Counted from the first letter of the stretch, positions 22,150 to 34,694 are shown. The stretch: 64,000 nucleotides of DNA from Acanthaster planci (GCF_001949145.1 NW_019091402.1:2232964-2296963), one strand, 5' to 3'. Notes: generated by a model not told the origin, from the sequence alone. Numbers and translations are program-made.

Positions 22150-24778
22150 CTGACAACACAAAAGAACCGGCATCACGATCGCAACCTTATCCTCCCGCTG
22201 ATAAATGGTTGTAGGGTTATTATGAACAAGGGCAGATATGGAGAAAGGGTTGGCTTACGGGGCCTAACCCCCCCACCCGCCATTTTCTTCTTGTTTTTCT
22301 CTCTGAAAAACCGATGAAAGGCAATTTGGGGGCCATTTCATATCCTTTTTCCCCCCAAAGCCCTGATAGTGAAACATAGTCACTCAAAAAGGCTAAGAAA
22401 GCCTTTACATATACATGGAAAAGTTAAAAATAATATGGCCCTCCCGACAATTTCGGCTGCCCAAAGAATTGGTTCTGGATCCGGCCTTGCTAATGAAACT
22501 CGCTTCCGCTTTTGAAAAAAATTGTTTACCTTCGTGGATCTGGAAATATACAAGCACTGGCTACAGTGTGCAGATCTGTTTACTCTACCACGTAGTGCAT
22601 TTTATCTTGAAGTATATCAGCTCAAAACACGAGAAAATGGCCAACCATTATGTGATAGTGTAAGATAGAAATGATGTTGTTTTTCTTGTTTATTTTTCTC
22701 AGGTGAGAACCATTTTCAGTAATAAGCTAAAAGCCAATATCAACTACAACTCTTGATCTTCGAGCCCCTTTGTTTCACACTGATCAGGATCTCGATCAGT
22801 GATCCCAACGCTGGTTCCCTCCACCCATCAGGCTGGTTTTGGTGTTTTGGTGAACCTACTCTGGTCACTGATCGCAATTCGGATCCGCGTGAAACAAATA
22901 GGCCCGGTATGTACTGACAAGATACCACATCAACATTGAGGGCTTAAGTCACCAGGCACCATCTCAGGAGGGTCATTATTAATTCACGTGCTTGACTGTT
23001 ACATAATCTGTGGTATATTATATGGAGAGCTCAGTCACGATTGGTGGTGTATCATGAATGCTACAGGCTACTTCTTATGGAGTAGGTTTCATATTCAGCC
23101 TTTTAATAAAGTTTCTGTAACTTTAACTGATTAGTTATTAGTTGGCACTTGGTATTGTTCACACATTTTGAAAAACTTCCAACAGGCAAGCGGCACTGAA
23201 TGTGGAGACCTATTCCCTTTTGTTTGTGCATGCAGCAATTCACGGTGTAGGTTTCAGGGTTCAGGAGTGCCACGAGTATTTGAGTGAAGTAGCATGGGGC
23301 TCACCTACAGGGCAAGCATGGAGCTATTTTTTTTGGGGGGGGGCAAAATTTGAGGTTTTTCTTCATGTTACATTTTATGGGTTTCGCTAGATGCATAGCT
23401 ACATGGGGGGGGGTGTTATGCTTTGTGGAGAATGGCAATGAAAATAAGTCCCCCAAATCTCTCATGGTACTGAAAGAACAGCCGCCTGTTATTGAGGGAT
23501 ATCCCCCAAGTCCCACATAATCCCCACAAAACATCAAGTGGGTTTTCAAAGATCTGGGAGTTGTTAATGGCACTTTATCTGTTGGGTAGCCACTGCTAAA
23601 CTTAGCATTTACTTCATATTGGCTCGTACGCTGACGCCCATCTGTCCCGAGGTTCCCGTAACAACGGTGAAAAATGTCATATAGTCCAGCAACGACATTG
23701 TGAATCCCCCATGCAGCGTCCCCTGTCCATTGGTGTGTTCCTCTTCCACGGTCATCTCGCAGCGACATCTCCCCGGACTGACTGCGACCATGTTGATCTG
23801 AAAGCGAAAAACAACAAAACAAAATCCCCCAAAAGACAAGACTGGATTAATCGTTTTTGTAAGCCTCATACTACCCCCAGAACTATGGGGTCCGACATCC
23901 GCCCTGCTCCCACCCTTTGGGGTTCATGGGAGTGGGGCGGGCGTCAGACCCCACAGTTTTGGGGGTAAGCCCCAGACACCAGTTTTCCATGCGGCCTATG
24001 GGGCGTCGCAGACATCCGGGAGTTTCACAAAAATACGGGTAGCAACCACACCGTGCTGGTGAAAACAACTGCAACGAGCGCGCGCGTACATACTGATTAA
24101 AGAAAAGATTGTATAACCCGATCCTCGGACTGGCTGGTGTGTGCGTACGTCACCACGGTCACTGTTTTCACCAGTGCAGCACCTGTCATTTTGTGAGAAT
24201 CCAGGTTGTCTGCGCTGCCCCATATTCTGCTCTGGGCTGGGTAGCTACATGTACACCATCACAAATTTCAGGGCTCTGGTAATAAAGCAATAAGTTTTAG
24301 GTAAATGAGCCCCTGTCCACATCTAACCAGCAGTCCCCATCTTATTCAAGCCATACTAGTACTAGGCCTTAATCTAATTCTTAGGAAACAAAATCCTAAC
24401 ACAAAATAAGGCCTTGCACTAAGGCCTAATTACAGTAACAAATAACTGAAGCTTTCCAAAAGTACTGCTTACTTGACAAGGCCTATCATCTGCACAGTCT
24501 GCAAACCATAAACTTTGATAAAGCAACTGGGATTGTGTGTTCGGGAACACTGTTCCTAGTCTAATGGAGAAGTAGGCCCAATTCAACACGGGCCCGGGGA
24601 AAATGACGGAAATCAGTAACAAGGTGTTTTGTTGCACTGAAAAAGGCAGTGTCCCCATAATGTGCTCGAATGGCTTTTAAACTCCCCTCACCTTGTTGAA
24701 AACCCGGTCAAAATTCTTCCCCGACGGCAGCATTTTCCAGATTTGTTTGAAGGCTGAAATAGACATGGAGGCTGCCAT
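21951..24778 (-). CDS. ACOT13/THEM2-like acyl-CoA thioesterase, paralogue 1
   Basis: Three exons on the minus strand: 24692-24778, 23613-23797 and 21951-22149, giving a 156-residue hotdog-fold protein (mammalian ACOT13 is about 140). It starts MAASMSISAFKQIWKML and continues GKNFDRVFNK. Exon 2 has INMVAVSPGRCRCEMTVEEE, then HTNGQGTLHGGF with the Asn, HGG and a following LLD Asp expected at the active site. Exon 3 has SAKVGEKVAMEAELVKAGKT, LAFTKADLFN and IAQGQQT. These match the ACOT13 pattern (KxGKTLAFTxxDL, IAQGxxT). Family members hydrolyse medium- and long-chain acyl-CoA as tetramers, often at mitochondria. Phases are 0 and 2 at the two introns. A tandem paralogue lies 2.5 kb away. Confidence 0.92.
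23613..23797 (-). CDS. Thioesterase 1, exon 2 (catalytic)
   Basis: 185-nt exon between cgctttcag and atgaa|gtaaat. It carries the HGG motif and catalytic-site Asn and Asp. It is the same size as the corresponding exon of paralogue 2. Confidence 0.92.
23873..23967. repeat. Short GC-rich inverted repeat
   Basis: acccccagaactatggggtc and its mirror gaccccacagttttgggggt flank a partly paired centre with tgctccca against tgggagtg. It lies in intron 1 of thioesterase 1. Confidence 0.75.
23997..24224. mobile_element. MITE-like element in thioesterase 1 intron
   Basis: The left end (atggggcgtcgcagacatcc, then gtttcacaaaaata and ctggtgaaaac) is mirrored by the right end (gttttcaccag, cattttgtgagaat, ggttgtctgcgctgcccca). 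No transposase. It directly abuts the inverted repeat at 23873-23967. Confidence 0.65.
24692..24778 (-). CDS. Thioesterase 1, exon 1 (start)
   Basis: 29 codons from ATG at 24778 to aag|gtgagg. The context aaaATGg is a good start. A second Met lies four codons in. The stretch WKMLPSGKNFDRVFNK parallels WKLIVSGKRFEGVLNK in paralogue 2. Confidence 0.85.
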
Positions 24779-27287
24779 TTTATGTATCTCTCGAATCGCG
24801 CTCAACAGAGGGCGGCATTTACAGAACCTTTATTGAATTTGGTTCGATGGATCGAGTGCAGGGTCCTAGTTGTATCCTATGTTGATAGCGGGAAGGCGCT
24901 GTCCTCGTGGTCACATAAAAAAGAGCACGACGCCATATTAACGTTTTCAAAGTTGTAAAAGAAGTGGAAGGCAATAAGCAAAACAATTCCAAAAAACTGA
25001 GAAACTTTTTTCCCAATCGTGATGCATGTTTGGGAAATCTGCAAAGAGAAAAGTAGGGCCATATAGCCGCCAACATTCGAACACATAACTTTGGTGTCCT
25101 TGCCAGAAAATGAACGAAATAAATAGGGTTTGGAATATTTCGGTCAGTTTCGGATATTTAGGGTAAATTAAGAGGAATTTTACAACCTTGGACGATTTTC
25201 TGATTACTGCAATAATTTTTGTGAGCCACAGCAGATGACATACAGGAATATGAGCCTACACAATTTTTTCCGAACTTCTCTTTTCGTGCTGAAAGATTAT
25301 GTGAAACGCAACTGCGCAAGACGACGACAGTTGAAAGATACAAACGCCAGATGCCGACACTCTCGATGATACCTTTTGCCAAATTCGTATTTCACCATAG
25401 CACTAACAGAAATTATATTCTTAGAAAGACCCTACAATCAAATACCACAATCACTATGAAAGTTATTCAACTGTCTTAATTATTATTGTATTTACTTAAT
25501 GGTCAGGACTGACTGAGGTAAATTGGGCATTTTTTCTGACAAAGTAAAACTGTCCTCTTTTCTCCTGGTAAAAGAACCCCATCCCTAAGAAAGCCACATG
25601 TCCCCCCCACGCACACACACGTCCCACTAGATTCAACGCCGTCAGTCGGTCGGTACCATTCAGTCTGATGTTTGGTTGGTCCATTGGTCTCCAGGACAAA
25701 ACATTCATTTCTACCAGGCTTTACCCCACGGACACACCCCACGAGCAAAACATGCCGGCTGGTTCTTATTAAAGTATCCAATTTTCAGCTGGACTGAAAA
25801 TTCTACAAAAATTTTAAGTGGAGAATATGAACAAACGTGGAACATGTGTTCTAATTCGGCTTTATTTCAGTGGGAACTTCACCTCAAATCAAATGCACAG
25901 TGATTCAAGAGCGCTAATTTTCAACTTGTCTATCCAAAACTTAGACAATCTCGGCGATTTAATATTGGTTAAGGGACACGTTTAAATTAATCGTGACTGC
26001 CGTTTGTGCGCACTCCCACCTTTTCTTCTGCAATCAAGTTCAAGTTTCCACTGAGCATGCGCGCATTGTTTTTGGTGTTCAGCGCGGAATACATGTGCAA
26101 TGTCTTCCTTCGTTTCGAAGCAGTATTGTTAATCTGGATTTGGAGTTGTATCCACTATAGACACACACTCTAGAGTCCATGACCGGGAAAGGGACAGGGA
26201 CGATTGGGTGATGCTGACTGTTTGCCGACAGTTTGTATCTGTTTGCGATACTGACCAGCTTTTACGGTACGTCATAGCAACTCAAATGCTGTTGGTGTGA
26301 ACATTATACCAAGTTTAATCTTACAGAATAATAATTTTTAGGTATTACCAACAATTCTGACCATCTAACACGACCCCTGCCTGGCAAACAGACATCATGA
26401 ACTATGAAAGTTCAGCTCAACCAATATTTGTAGAATTCAATTACCTGTAAACATGCAAATCATCGATCTCTTCAAGATGAATACATCTAGAGGTGTGGGG
26501 ACAGGCTCAATCATACCAAGGAATGACAGGTGTACATTACGCTCGGTTTATGTTAATGAACTGAGCCTTTAAGCTCAACTCCCCTGCCCTGCCCTTTACC
26601 AATTAAAGGTACAGGTGTATTTTCTCGTTTTTTTCTGACAGTGAATCAACTTTCCTGGGAGCATGTGCCCTTAGAACTGCATATCACAACCTTAGAGAAA
26701 ATCCTAAAAATGGAGGCAGAGGACGAGCTTAGCTTCAACATCATCCCAAAATGGCAGCTAAATGGATAGCCTCATTTCTGAAAGTGAATTCACCACATTA
26801 GCAATTTGCAGCGTTCTTCTTGTTCTTCTTTCACAATACTGTGGTATAGCATTTGGGGATATCATAAACTGACCATTATTGAGGTAGTATCACTAGGACT
26901 CTTTCTTCAGAGAGCCAACACAGCCGGCTATCTTCAGACGCCAACAGCGACTGCTTCTCACCAATACGCAAACCAATCCTGCTCGAATGACCCTGGCAGG
27001 ACTATTTGGCAAGATTCCAACTCAAATCACTTGCAGTTTGCCGTTGGTGTCACCCCTTGTTGCATTCATCATAGTCTCTGCCAGCTCAAACAATTATTTT
27101 CATGCAATTAACCCTTTATTTTAGAAAGTAGTCATTTGAAACTGGCGATACTAGTTCCACTATAGTGAACTCTACTCGCCATTCCAACTTGCCCCAAGTC
27201 CTTCACAGGGCTAGAGTATCCAAATGACAGGTGTTCACATAGCTTTAAACAGGAGAAACCTAATGTAGAATATTTCAGTAAACACTA
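24779..27287. other. Intergenic between the two thioesterase genes
   Basis: About 2.5 kb containing the 5' flank of paralogue 1 and the 3' flank of paralogue 2. No conserved coding motif was seen. Confidence 0.5.
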
Positions 27288-27474
27288 TCAGTCCAACTCG
27301 ATGCGGTCTTCAGGGGTGTCCTTCCTGCCAACGTGTTTGACGTGATTCCCTACAGCAATGATGTCACCTTTGGAGTTGTAGAGGTTGGCTTTGGTGAAGG
27401 CCAAACTCTTGCCGGCTTTGATCACTTCGGCGTCCATAGTTAGCTGGTCCCCAATCCTGGCAGCTTGCATAAAA
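27288..27474 (-). CDS. Thioesterase 2, exon 3
   Basis: Starts in phase 2 after ttacag (FMQAARIGDQL) and ends at a TGA at 27288-27290. It ends in a charged tail (RKDTPEDRIELD) that differs from paralogue 1. Confidence 0.9.
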
Positions 27475-30126
27475 CTGTAAAGTTAAGGCAAACAATGACA
27501 TATTAAGCTAAAAGGCTCAATATCATTGACAAGTCTGCCGTACAGTTAGGCCAAGTTGATAGCAGGGCCCAATTTAAGACTTGCTTTACAAGAATTCGGG
27601 ATGTGCTGATTAATTGAACATTCGGATATTTGATGAATTACTGCAATATTTGTATGTTGATTTTTGTAACCGAGCAGCCAGAGGAAAAAATGGATCAAAT
27701 TAAAAAGTCAAAAATTTATTACTTGGCAACAAAACGGTGTTCTAAAACCAGTTTTGGCTGGTCGCCAACATTTGCTAAGCAAATATTTTCTGCGCTTAAT
27801 ACATTTCTGTGCTTGGAGGGTCAATGAATTCAAAGTTTCACTGAGGATCCAAACATATGCCTAATCTTTACTGCCAGTCCACTCCTGGTCAAATGTTTGA
27901 GAATGATATTGATGGGAGCTATCAGTATCTTGGTCCAATGTTTTCCATCGTATTCAATACTTCGGATGGGAAATATGAAGATTTATTAACCAGTGTTAAA
28001 AAATTGTGAAATAACTAGCTGGAGGGGGTGCACATCTTGCACAGGCTAAAACTACTTTTTAATCATTTTAACATATCCTTGTGACAGGTGGGCAGGTGGC
28101 TATGACACTGCACACTCGGACAGGTTCAAAGCAGTAACGCTTCTTTCAAAGGAATCCTTTCTGTCCGTGGAAGTCTACATACTACCATTTCTACGGGTTC
28201 ACAGGCTGCATACTTATGCAAATGTTAATAAATAAAACTGAGATCTTGTCAAAGGCTGAAGAGGGAGTGGCTTTTACTGCAGCCTACAAGGTTGCTCAGA
28301 ATTTTGTTAGGGTTTGTTCTGGTCCGGGGTTTTTTTGGTTGCCATTGTTTATACAGGTACATGTAATAATGTAAGGTAGCCACTCAGAAAACTTCGCACA
28401 TGAATATGTTTACTGAGCCACACTTTGGGTACACGAATTGTCTTAGCCCAAGTAAAACTGCGTGCAAATTTGAAATAGGGTCAATAATTGTCAGAAGATG
28501 GCACACAGGAAATGCTTGTCACAGTGCATATATGTTTTGGTTCATGATTTCAAGTCTTAAAAGACTTACCTGACACTGAGCTCCACGCTGACCCCTGGTA
28601 CCCCGGCAGGAGAGGACAGGACAGCGACAGTAGTCAGCGTGTCGACCAACGTGGAAACAAAGCCCCCGTGCAGTGAGCCGCGCCGATTGGCTTGCTCTTC
28701 TCCGACGGTCAGTTCACAGCTGCACTTGCCTGGACTTGCTGATGTTATATTAACCTCAAAAAAGAGAATATATTCATTTTGAATGAGAGTGGGCTCAGCA
28801 TCCAAATGGACAGATGTACATATATGTAGGCCTAAATAGACCAAACTCGGAAATCATTCAGAAAAGCAGATAATCCACACAAGCATGCCCTGCCCATGGT
28901 CACTTCCTTCCCCTTGCCTTGCTATCAGTGCTGTGGCCGAGTACTTTTCAGGTACAAAGTTCAAGGGTCAGGTTGGAACAGAGTTAGAAAACATGGACCG
29001 AGCTAAATAGGACGACAAAATAAACATAAGACTTTAGACTCTCAGTTGTATAAAAAAGGTTTTCGGAATAAAAACACTCTGGAAGTCCTTAGCTTAGGAG
29101 AATTGTATCAGACCCTTTTGAATTTTATACGCACACTGTGATGCAAACTTTGTAATATTAAACCCTGGAATGGGTCCTACTGTATGGATAATATGCCCTT
29201 CAAGGTGTTCCAAACTGCACGATTTTTCAGGAAACTGACTTTTAAAACAGCAAAAATTACAAGATTTTGAAAGAGAGTTTATATATCGCGGGATTCATGC
29301 GAGTCACACAACCCACAAATCCCATTCCGTGCTCCACCGTGTCCGGATTACCTTTATAACCAGCTATCCACTCCAGTCTAGCACACTCTCCTGAGGACGG
29401 CCAGAGCACACTGGCCGAAACGTCAAGTTAACACTCACCGGTTCTCACTCCCGATCCATCCTTAGCCACACATCTAAACTGTTGTCAAAGTTTTGGAAGA
29501 GCCCATTGGTACATGTAGTATCTTATCGCTCAGTCCGTTTATTACATATGTCTTGACATGGAACAGCCGTCGAGACGATGAGGGGGTCAAGTGACGTAAT
29601 GTTCAACGACCTTATTTTAAAGATGGCGACTGAGAGAGCGAGCCGGTTAGATTGAATGGATAAAGGCAAAAAGACTGGAAAATACCTGAATAACATGAGT
29701 GAAACCATTCATTAAATGGTTTTTAGAAAGCGGAATGGTCAACGTTCAAGGATCATGTTTGTGTGCAAAAGAAATTGCACCCACGATGATAAGTGGGTGC
29801 ATCGAAAATGTTCAGTACGCCGACATGAAACTGCGTATACGGATGTGTGGCTAAGGATGGATCGGGAGTGAGAGTCCGTGCCACACTCACTAGTGGGGCT
29901 AGATATGCATGGAGACGTATGGATCTTACTTAGGCTACCCGTTTTGCAAGATTAAAATGACAAAAATACAGGGGGTCCCAAAGTATACAATCCCCAACTT
30001 CATTATCATGTACGTTATAATAGTTGCTCTTACTTTATTGAGGACGCCTTCAAAGCGTTTCCCAGACACGATTAGTTTCCAGACTTGCCTGGCGGCTTGA
30101 GTTGCTGCACCACCGGAGGCCGCCAT
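27288..30126 (-). CDS. ACOT13/THEM2-like acyl-CoA thioesterase, paralogue 2
   Basis: Three minus-strand exons, 30034-30126, 28570-28754 and 27288-27474, give a 154-residue hotdog protein. It begins MAASGGAATQAARQVWKLIV, then SGKRFEGVLNK. Exon 2 has VNITSASPGKCSCELTVGEE, then QANRRGSLHGGF with the Asn, HGG and LVD Asp positions kept. Exon 3 has QAARIGDQLTMDAEVIKAGK, then SLAFTKANLYN and AVGNHVKHVG, close to the HTKHLG ending of ACOT13. Intron positions and phases are the same as in paralogue 1, so the two arose by tandem duplication. The strong sequence divergence between them suggests an old event. Confidence 0.92.
28570..28754 (-). CDS. Thioesterase 2, exon 2 (catalytic)
   Basis: 185 nt between ttttttgag and cag|gtaagt; phases 0 and 2, as in paralogue 1. 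Carries GSLHGGF and VDTLTT. Confidence 0.92.
29432..29874. mobile_element. Element bounded by a 31-bp inverted repeat
   Basis: tctcactcccgatccatcct plus tagccacacat (to 29473) is exactly mirrored by atgtgtggctaaggatggat plus cgggagtgaga (29843-29874). Just outside it, at 29398-29417, is a cggccag/ctggccg hairpin followed by gccgaaacgtcaa, a word often seen in invertebrate Penelope-like elements. The family assignment is tentative. It lies in intron 1 of thioesterase 2. Confidence 0.6.
30034..30126 (-). CDS. Thioesterase 2, exon 1
   Basis: 31 codons from ATG at 30126 to aaa|gtaaga. It is Ala-rich at the start and then carries the conserved helix (QVWKLIVSGKRFEGVLNK). Confidence 0.85.
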
Positions 30127-32850
30127 GATGAAACAAACGAACTATTGAGGGCGCCAATCGAGTGATCAAAAGACAATCGCTCAAGGGTGTAGTCCAATTC
30201 AGGCCGAAAACAGTGTAATATCAGCATTGTTCGGGGTCCAATAACATGCCTACTAACATCCCTGAGGCATCTGAAACTCACGTTAAATTTTTGTATGGTT
30301 CAGAATCTTGCACTTTCTTTCAATTTTCTGTGGGTTTACCCATCACATTTTGAGTTATTCCCTCAAAACGAAATTACCCCCCAAAAGTGATTTTTCCAAA
30401 GTCTGCTTGCAGCCATTTTTCAAGTGACTGTGAACCCGACTTTCTCGGACACTTAACCCTTAACACTTAACAGCCCTCAATCCTTCACCTGTTGGAGGAC
30501 TGAGGACTGTTATGGTTAAGACCATTTTCAACAGTATTTTTTAGCCATTCTGCTCTCATATGGAAAGCCCAAAGACCCAGGGAGTTGATTCTGGCGAAGA
30601 TTTACACAATCTCACCATTTTGGGTGCCAGAGAATCTCCTTTTTCAAAAGATACTGTGGGGGGGCACTTTTCGTGCTAATGAGCTGGCCAGAAATTCTCG
30701 CTTGAATTACGGTGGACTGCACCCTCAAACGCAAGAAAAAATCACGCGAGAGAAATGAATTACGAAAATCGGTCTTGGCCTATATCTTCTTCAAACATTT
30801 TTGTCAGCTTCTAACCCAAGAGATATACATCTGAGGTAATCTATTGGTCTGACATGTGCCCAACACTTTAAACATGTGGACTAAACAGTAATTGCAATCT
30901 TCCGTTGGCCTGACACTAGAACAAATTTTGTGCACTGATGAGGCCCGTAGTAGGCCTACACGGGTCCGGTGGCTGCACTGCAACCATGGGCCGCCACCTC
31001 AAACTTACGAGAGCGCTCAGTGTGATCGAATATTATATGATTTTTTATGAAGGCTAGCAGCACCAGCAGCCGAAACGTCGCTACCAGCAACACGACACCG
31101 CGAGTCATCGATTATCTTTTTTCCTGTATGAACTAGACTGTTGGTGTAACAAACGAAGGCTTCCTTTTTGGAGCGGTGGTTGTGCAAAGGGCTATGACTG
31201 CGTTTCATATCTAATTATTGTGCTTGATCAATAACCTTAAGCTGACTTTTAGACGGGCCAACAGCGATAAACAGAAAGCGCTAATCAAATCTAGCTATAA
31301 TGAATTTTTTTTTTTACAAGATTTTACTCTTCTTCAAAGTATGAAGCCTACCTAACATCCCTATACAGGCATGAGTTGAATGCACTGCAATATGCACCCT
31401 TTGAAAACATTGAAAAATATCAATCCTCTCTTGGACAACCGGTGGCGCTGTTACTCAGATGTCTCCCCGGTTCAGTTCGAAGGTATTTCTGTTCAAATTG
31501 TAAACTCAGCATTTACTGACTAAAAAACCCGAGGTGTTGCTTGTTTGCTTATTGCCATATACTATTATACGAGCTTGCACGTCATGCAATGAATCAAAAA
31601 AGAAAAGAAAATTCTCACTCATATTTTCATGTCGACGGTCTCTTCATTTCATGGAAATGATAAACCTGTCACAACTATAGTCCAACCATCCATCGTTCTA
31701 GTGACGCTGGTTGAAATTCAGTTACTAGACAAGTCATACAATGGGGCAAATTCAAGCACTAACTATCCCCGTTGAGCAGAGAGAGCCGTGTTGGTTGGGA
31801 GTGTTCATTTTGTTAGTAGCGATGCGACTGCTACGCTTGCGTTTCATAGTGCGCGATGTGCAGTTACGACCAAAGGAGCCTTCGCTGCTAGGAAAATTGC
31901 ACCCTCTCTTGGTCATAACGCTACGAAGAAAATTATATAAAACTGAAAAACAGGCTGGTCGGCGATCGAAGTAATAAACATGTAGGTTGGGTATAAACAA
32001 ACAAAATATCCCTTTCAGCTGAGACCAAAGCAAATGACTGACATTATCGCGAAGCTAAAATGTTTGAAAAAGTCACACATCCTTGACAGATGCGCCAAGT
32101 GACTGAGTCATGCGCAGCTAGCTCTAGCCATCAATGAAGAATGAGCAGTGCTTTAAACTTTACCAAAAATAATGTACGGTTCTGCAGATGATTCAGTCCA
32201 GTCGTACCGTTAGACACAGACCTGACGAGATACGGATATCATCATGCCGGCAATTCCATACAGTATTCATTTTACTGGTGCTATCAAATAAATAAAAATA
32301 ACGCCCGTTGTGCATAAGGCAGGCAAAAGCTGGCGTCATCAATGCTTCTGTGATGTCATGGAAGCATTGTAAACAGTATCACTTTTATGTCTGAGGATTG
32401 TAAGCAATCATGGCAGTCAGGGAATTGATTAGGTCTAGAAACGGCTTTCACACATGTTGATTGTTAATATCCACAATTTTTTAGGCTTCACTTATTTGAC
32501 TGTCGACGGGTGATATCAGTGCCACACACGTCATGTAACACGCCTCATCAGCGTAGCCCACTGTTTAACAATGCTTCGGTGTTTGTCAGCTAAAAATCAC
32601 GATCATTAGCCGCTGCTGACCATGGACGCGACGAAGAGGACAACCCTCCATCGATTTTTCGTAAAAGAACGCGCTACTTTACAGGCTTGGCCTCCACTGT
32701 CATTCACTGAAAATTAAATTGACTGGTCTTCGATCAAGGGGGGAAAACATCGAAACAAGTCACGTGCACCTCAGTTCTACTCTAATGCAATGCAGACTCG
32801 CAATCTTTCTTGCACAGAAAGCACGAAATTTGTCGTCTTTCCCAAAAATA
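30127..32850. other. Intergenic, divergent promoter region
   Basis: It separates thioesterase 2 (minus) from the lectin (plus), so it must hold both upstream regions. It contains R1 copy 4 and another ccgaaacgtc word at 31071. No exon was recognised. Confidence 0.5.
31765..31925 (-). repeat. Dispersed repeat family R1, copy 4
   Basis: Reverse orientation: gagccgtgttggttgggagt, gttcattttgttagtagcga, cgtttcatagtgcg, ccaaaggagccttcgctgct and aattgcaccctctcttgg. It is one of the better-preserved copies, about 1 kb before the lectin gene. Confidence 0.75.
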
Positions 32851-33175
32851 ATGCGTGGTTGCAAAACTGTGCTAATAATGAGGGTTTCTGCATTGTGCCT
32901 GATGATGAACCTGTTGGCAACAGTCGGGTTCAGTGCCGGTAATACAGAGAGATGTGTGGCATCAATCGGAGGGTTCTGCCCTCCAACTTGGAGCCCGTGG
33001 GGTGACAAATGCTACAAAGTCACCAAGAGCCAGACACTGGCCTGGCAGGAGGCGAAGGAAGCTTGTCTCGCCTTGGGAGGAGCTATGGTGGTTCCTTGCT
33101 CCGATGAAGAAACCATGTTCCTTGAGACTCTGCAATCGCAAACCTGGATTGGCTGCAACGATCTTCAGACGGAAG
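32851..33175 (+). CDS. C-type lectin exon 1
   Basis: Signal peptide and first two thirds of the lectin domain, ending acggaag|gtata in phase 1. The open frame upstream to 32719 contains no convincing leader, so I place the start at or after 32851. Confidence 0.88.
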
Positions 33176-34694
33176 GTATAGGAATTCTTGCAACGCTTTG
33201 AAAAGCTCCCCTTTATTGGGTTCAACACGTATTTAGGGTGTTAAGGGCTGCATTTCAATGGCGCCAGTTTTGCGAACGCTCGTTTTCTGTTCGTGCATTT
33301 CCAATAAATATAATGTTCACAAACCTTGCTTGGCGTATGCCTTAGGTAGAATGTACCCATTGGTCTTATTTCAGTCTTTGCCGGTTCACGCTTCGTGAGA
33401 AAGCGAACACGAACGCAAATTTATAAACGTGTATACACCTAATAATGCAGTCGCTTTCATTTCTTTGAAATCGTACAAAAAAATTAGGCCCCTAAATGAA
33501 AAAAATGCATCATGTCTCTATTGGGGCTACTTGTCCCCGCCCACCATCCCCGACTCGACACGCCACTGGTTCTCAATATTGCAGGAACACTAAAGCGACT
33601 ACCAGGACAATACACTTTAGCTGCTATACAGCACACCCGTGACGTTTGGAAAACAAAGTTGTCGCAGTGGTGCAGTTTTTATTGAGGTCAACATTATGTT
33701 TTGATGAGTCTGGTACCAAATGTGAAGGACTACATTCTCAATCCAGGGCAGTGAAGGGCAAAATTGCCCCCCCCCCCAAAAAAAAACACTGTTCTTTTTT
33801 TCCTATGTGTGGGGCAATCCTCATCCTCATGCACAAGAAAGGTGCAGGTAGTATATGTGTCGTTTACCGTTTTCACGAAGAACCACACATTTTGCAAGTA
33901 TTTCGATTACAGTCATGTTGCTCGGGGCCAAAATCTCCATGAGCGCATGATGCGTTTTCACGAAGAGACACTGATCGCAGTGCCCCTCGTACACGTACAA
34001 AATGCATTGACTGGAAAAGGCCGAAAAGTACGATTTTAGTTTTAATGCAGGAAGAGCCACACACCTTTTACATTTACTATGGAAAATACATTGCACGAAG
34101 GGCCAAAAGTAGAAAAACGTGGATTTTCGAATTCACAAGCGGATGCGCACTTTTACTAATAAACTTCGGCTAGTGAATCACTGTTCATTTTGATGATTTG
34201 GTACAGACAAAAGTTTACCTCTCAAAGAATCATTTGAGTTTTTTTATTGCATAAACTTCTTCCAAATGGGTATTTTTCAGTTTTGAAATAGCCTTTTCTC
34301 GGGCAATTTCTCGAAAGCCAGTTGTTCTTCGAAATGTACGGCTCTTCGTGAAAACAGTGACGATGTTATAACCTCCTCCGCTAAAAACGCCTCTAACTTG
34401 GATGTGTGAGCAAGCTATATTTCTAACTGGAAAAAAATAAGTCATTTAGCATAAATAAACGTATCTTAATTTCCACATGGCTCTTGGTCTGGATATATTC
34501 CAGGTACGTGGGTGTGTCGTGAGGGTGCAACCTACGTAGCTTACAGAAACTGGGACAAGAGGGAGCCGAACAACGTCAAGGGTTTAGAACACTGCGCCGT
34601 TATAAAGAAGTGTGGCCGGTGGACAGATGTGCCGTGCGACGAACAATACCCAGCCGTGTGTACGAGGCCTACACAGCACAAACTTCACATGTAG
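32851..34694 (+). CDS. Secreted C-type lectin with EPN motif
   Basis: Two exons (32851-33175 and 34504-34694) encode up to 171 residues. A signal peptide is evident (MRVSALCLMMNLLATVGFSA), then a single C-type lectin domain: CPPTWSPWGDKCYKV, AWQEAKEACLALGGAMVVPC, WIGCNDLQTEGTW, NWDKREPNN, CGRWTDVPCDEQYPAVC. EPN is the mannose-type sugar specificity motif. The later WND box is W-T-D here, so one usual calcium ligand (Asn) is replaced. It has no membrane segment, so it is probably secreted, with a role in innate recognition or adhesion (inference). The start could be ATG 32851 or 32878; 32878 leaves a cleaner signal peptide. The intron is in phase 1. Confidence 0.93.
34504..34694 (+). CDS. C-type lectin exon 2
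   Basis: Starts after atattccag in phase 1 (GTWVCREGATYVAYRNW) and ends with TAG at 34692-34694. It holds EPN and the last two conserved cysteines. Confidence 0.92.
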
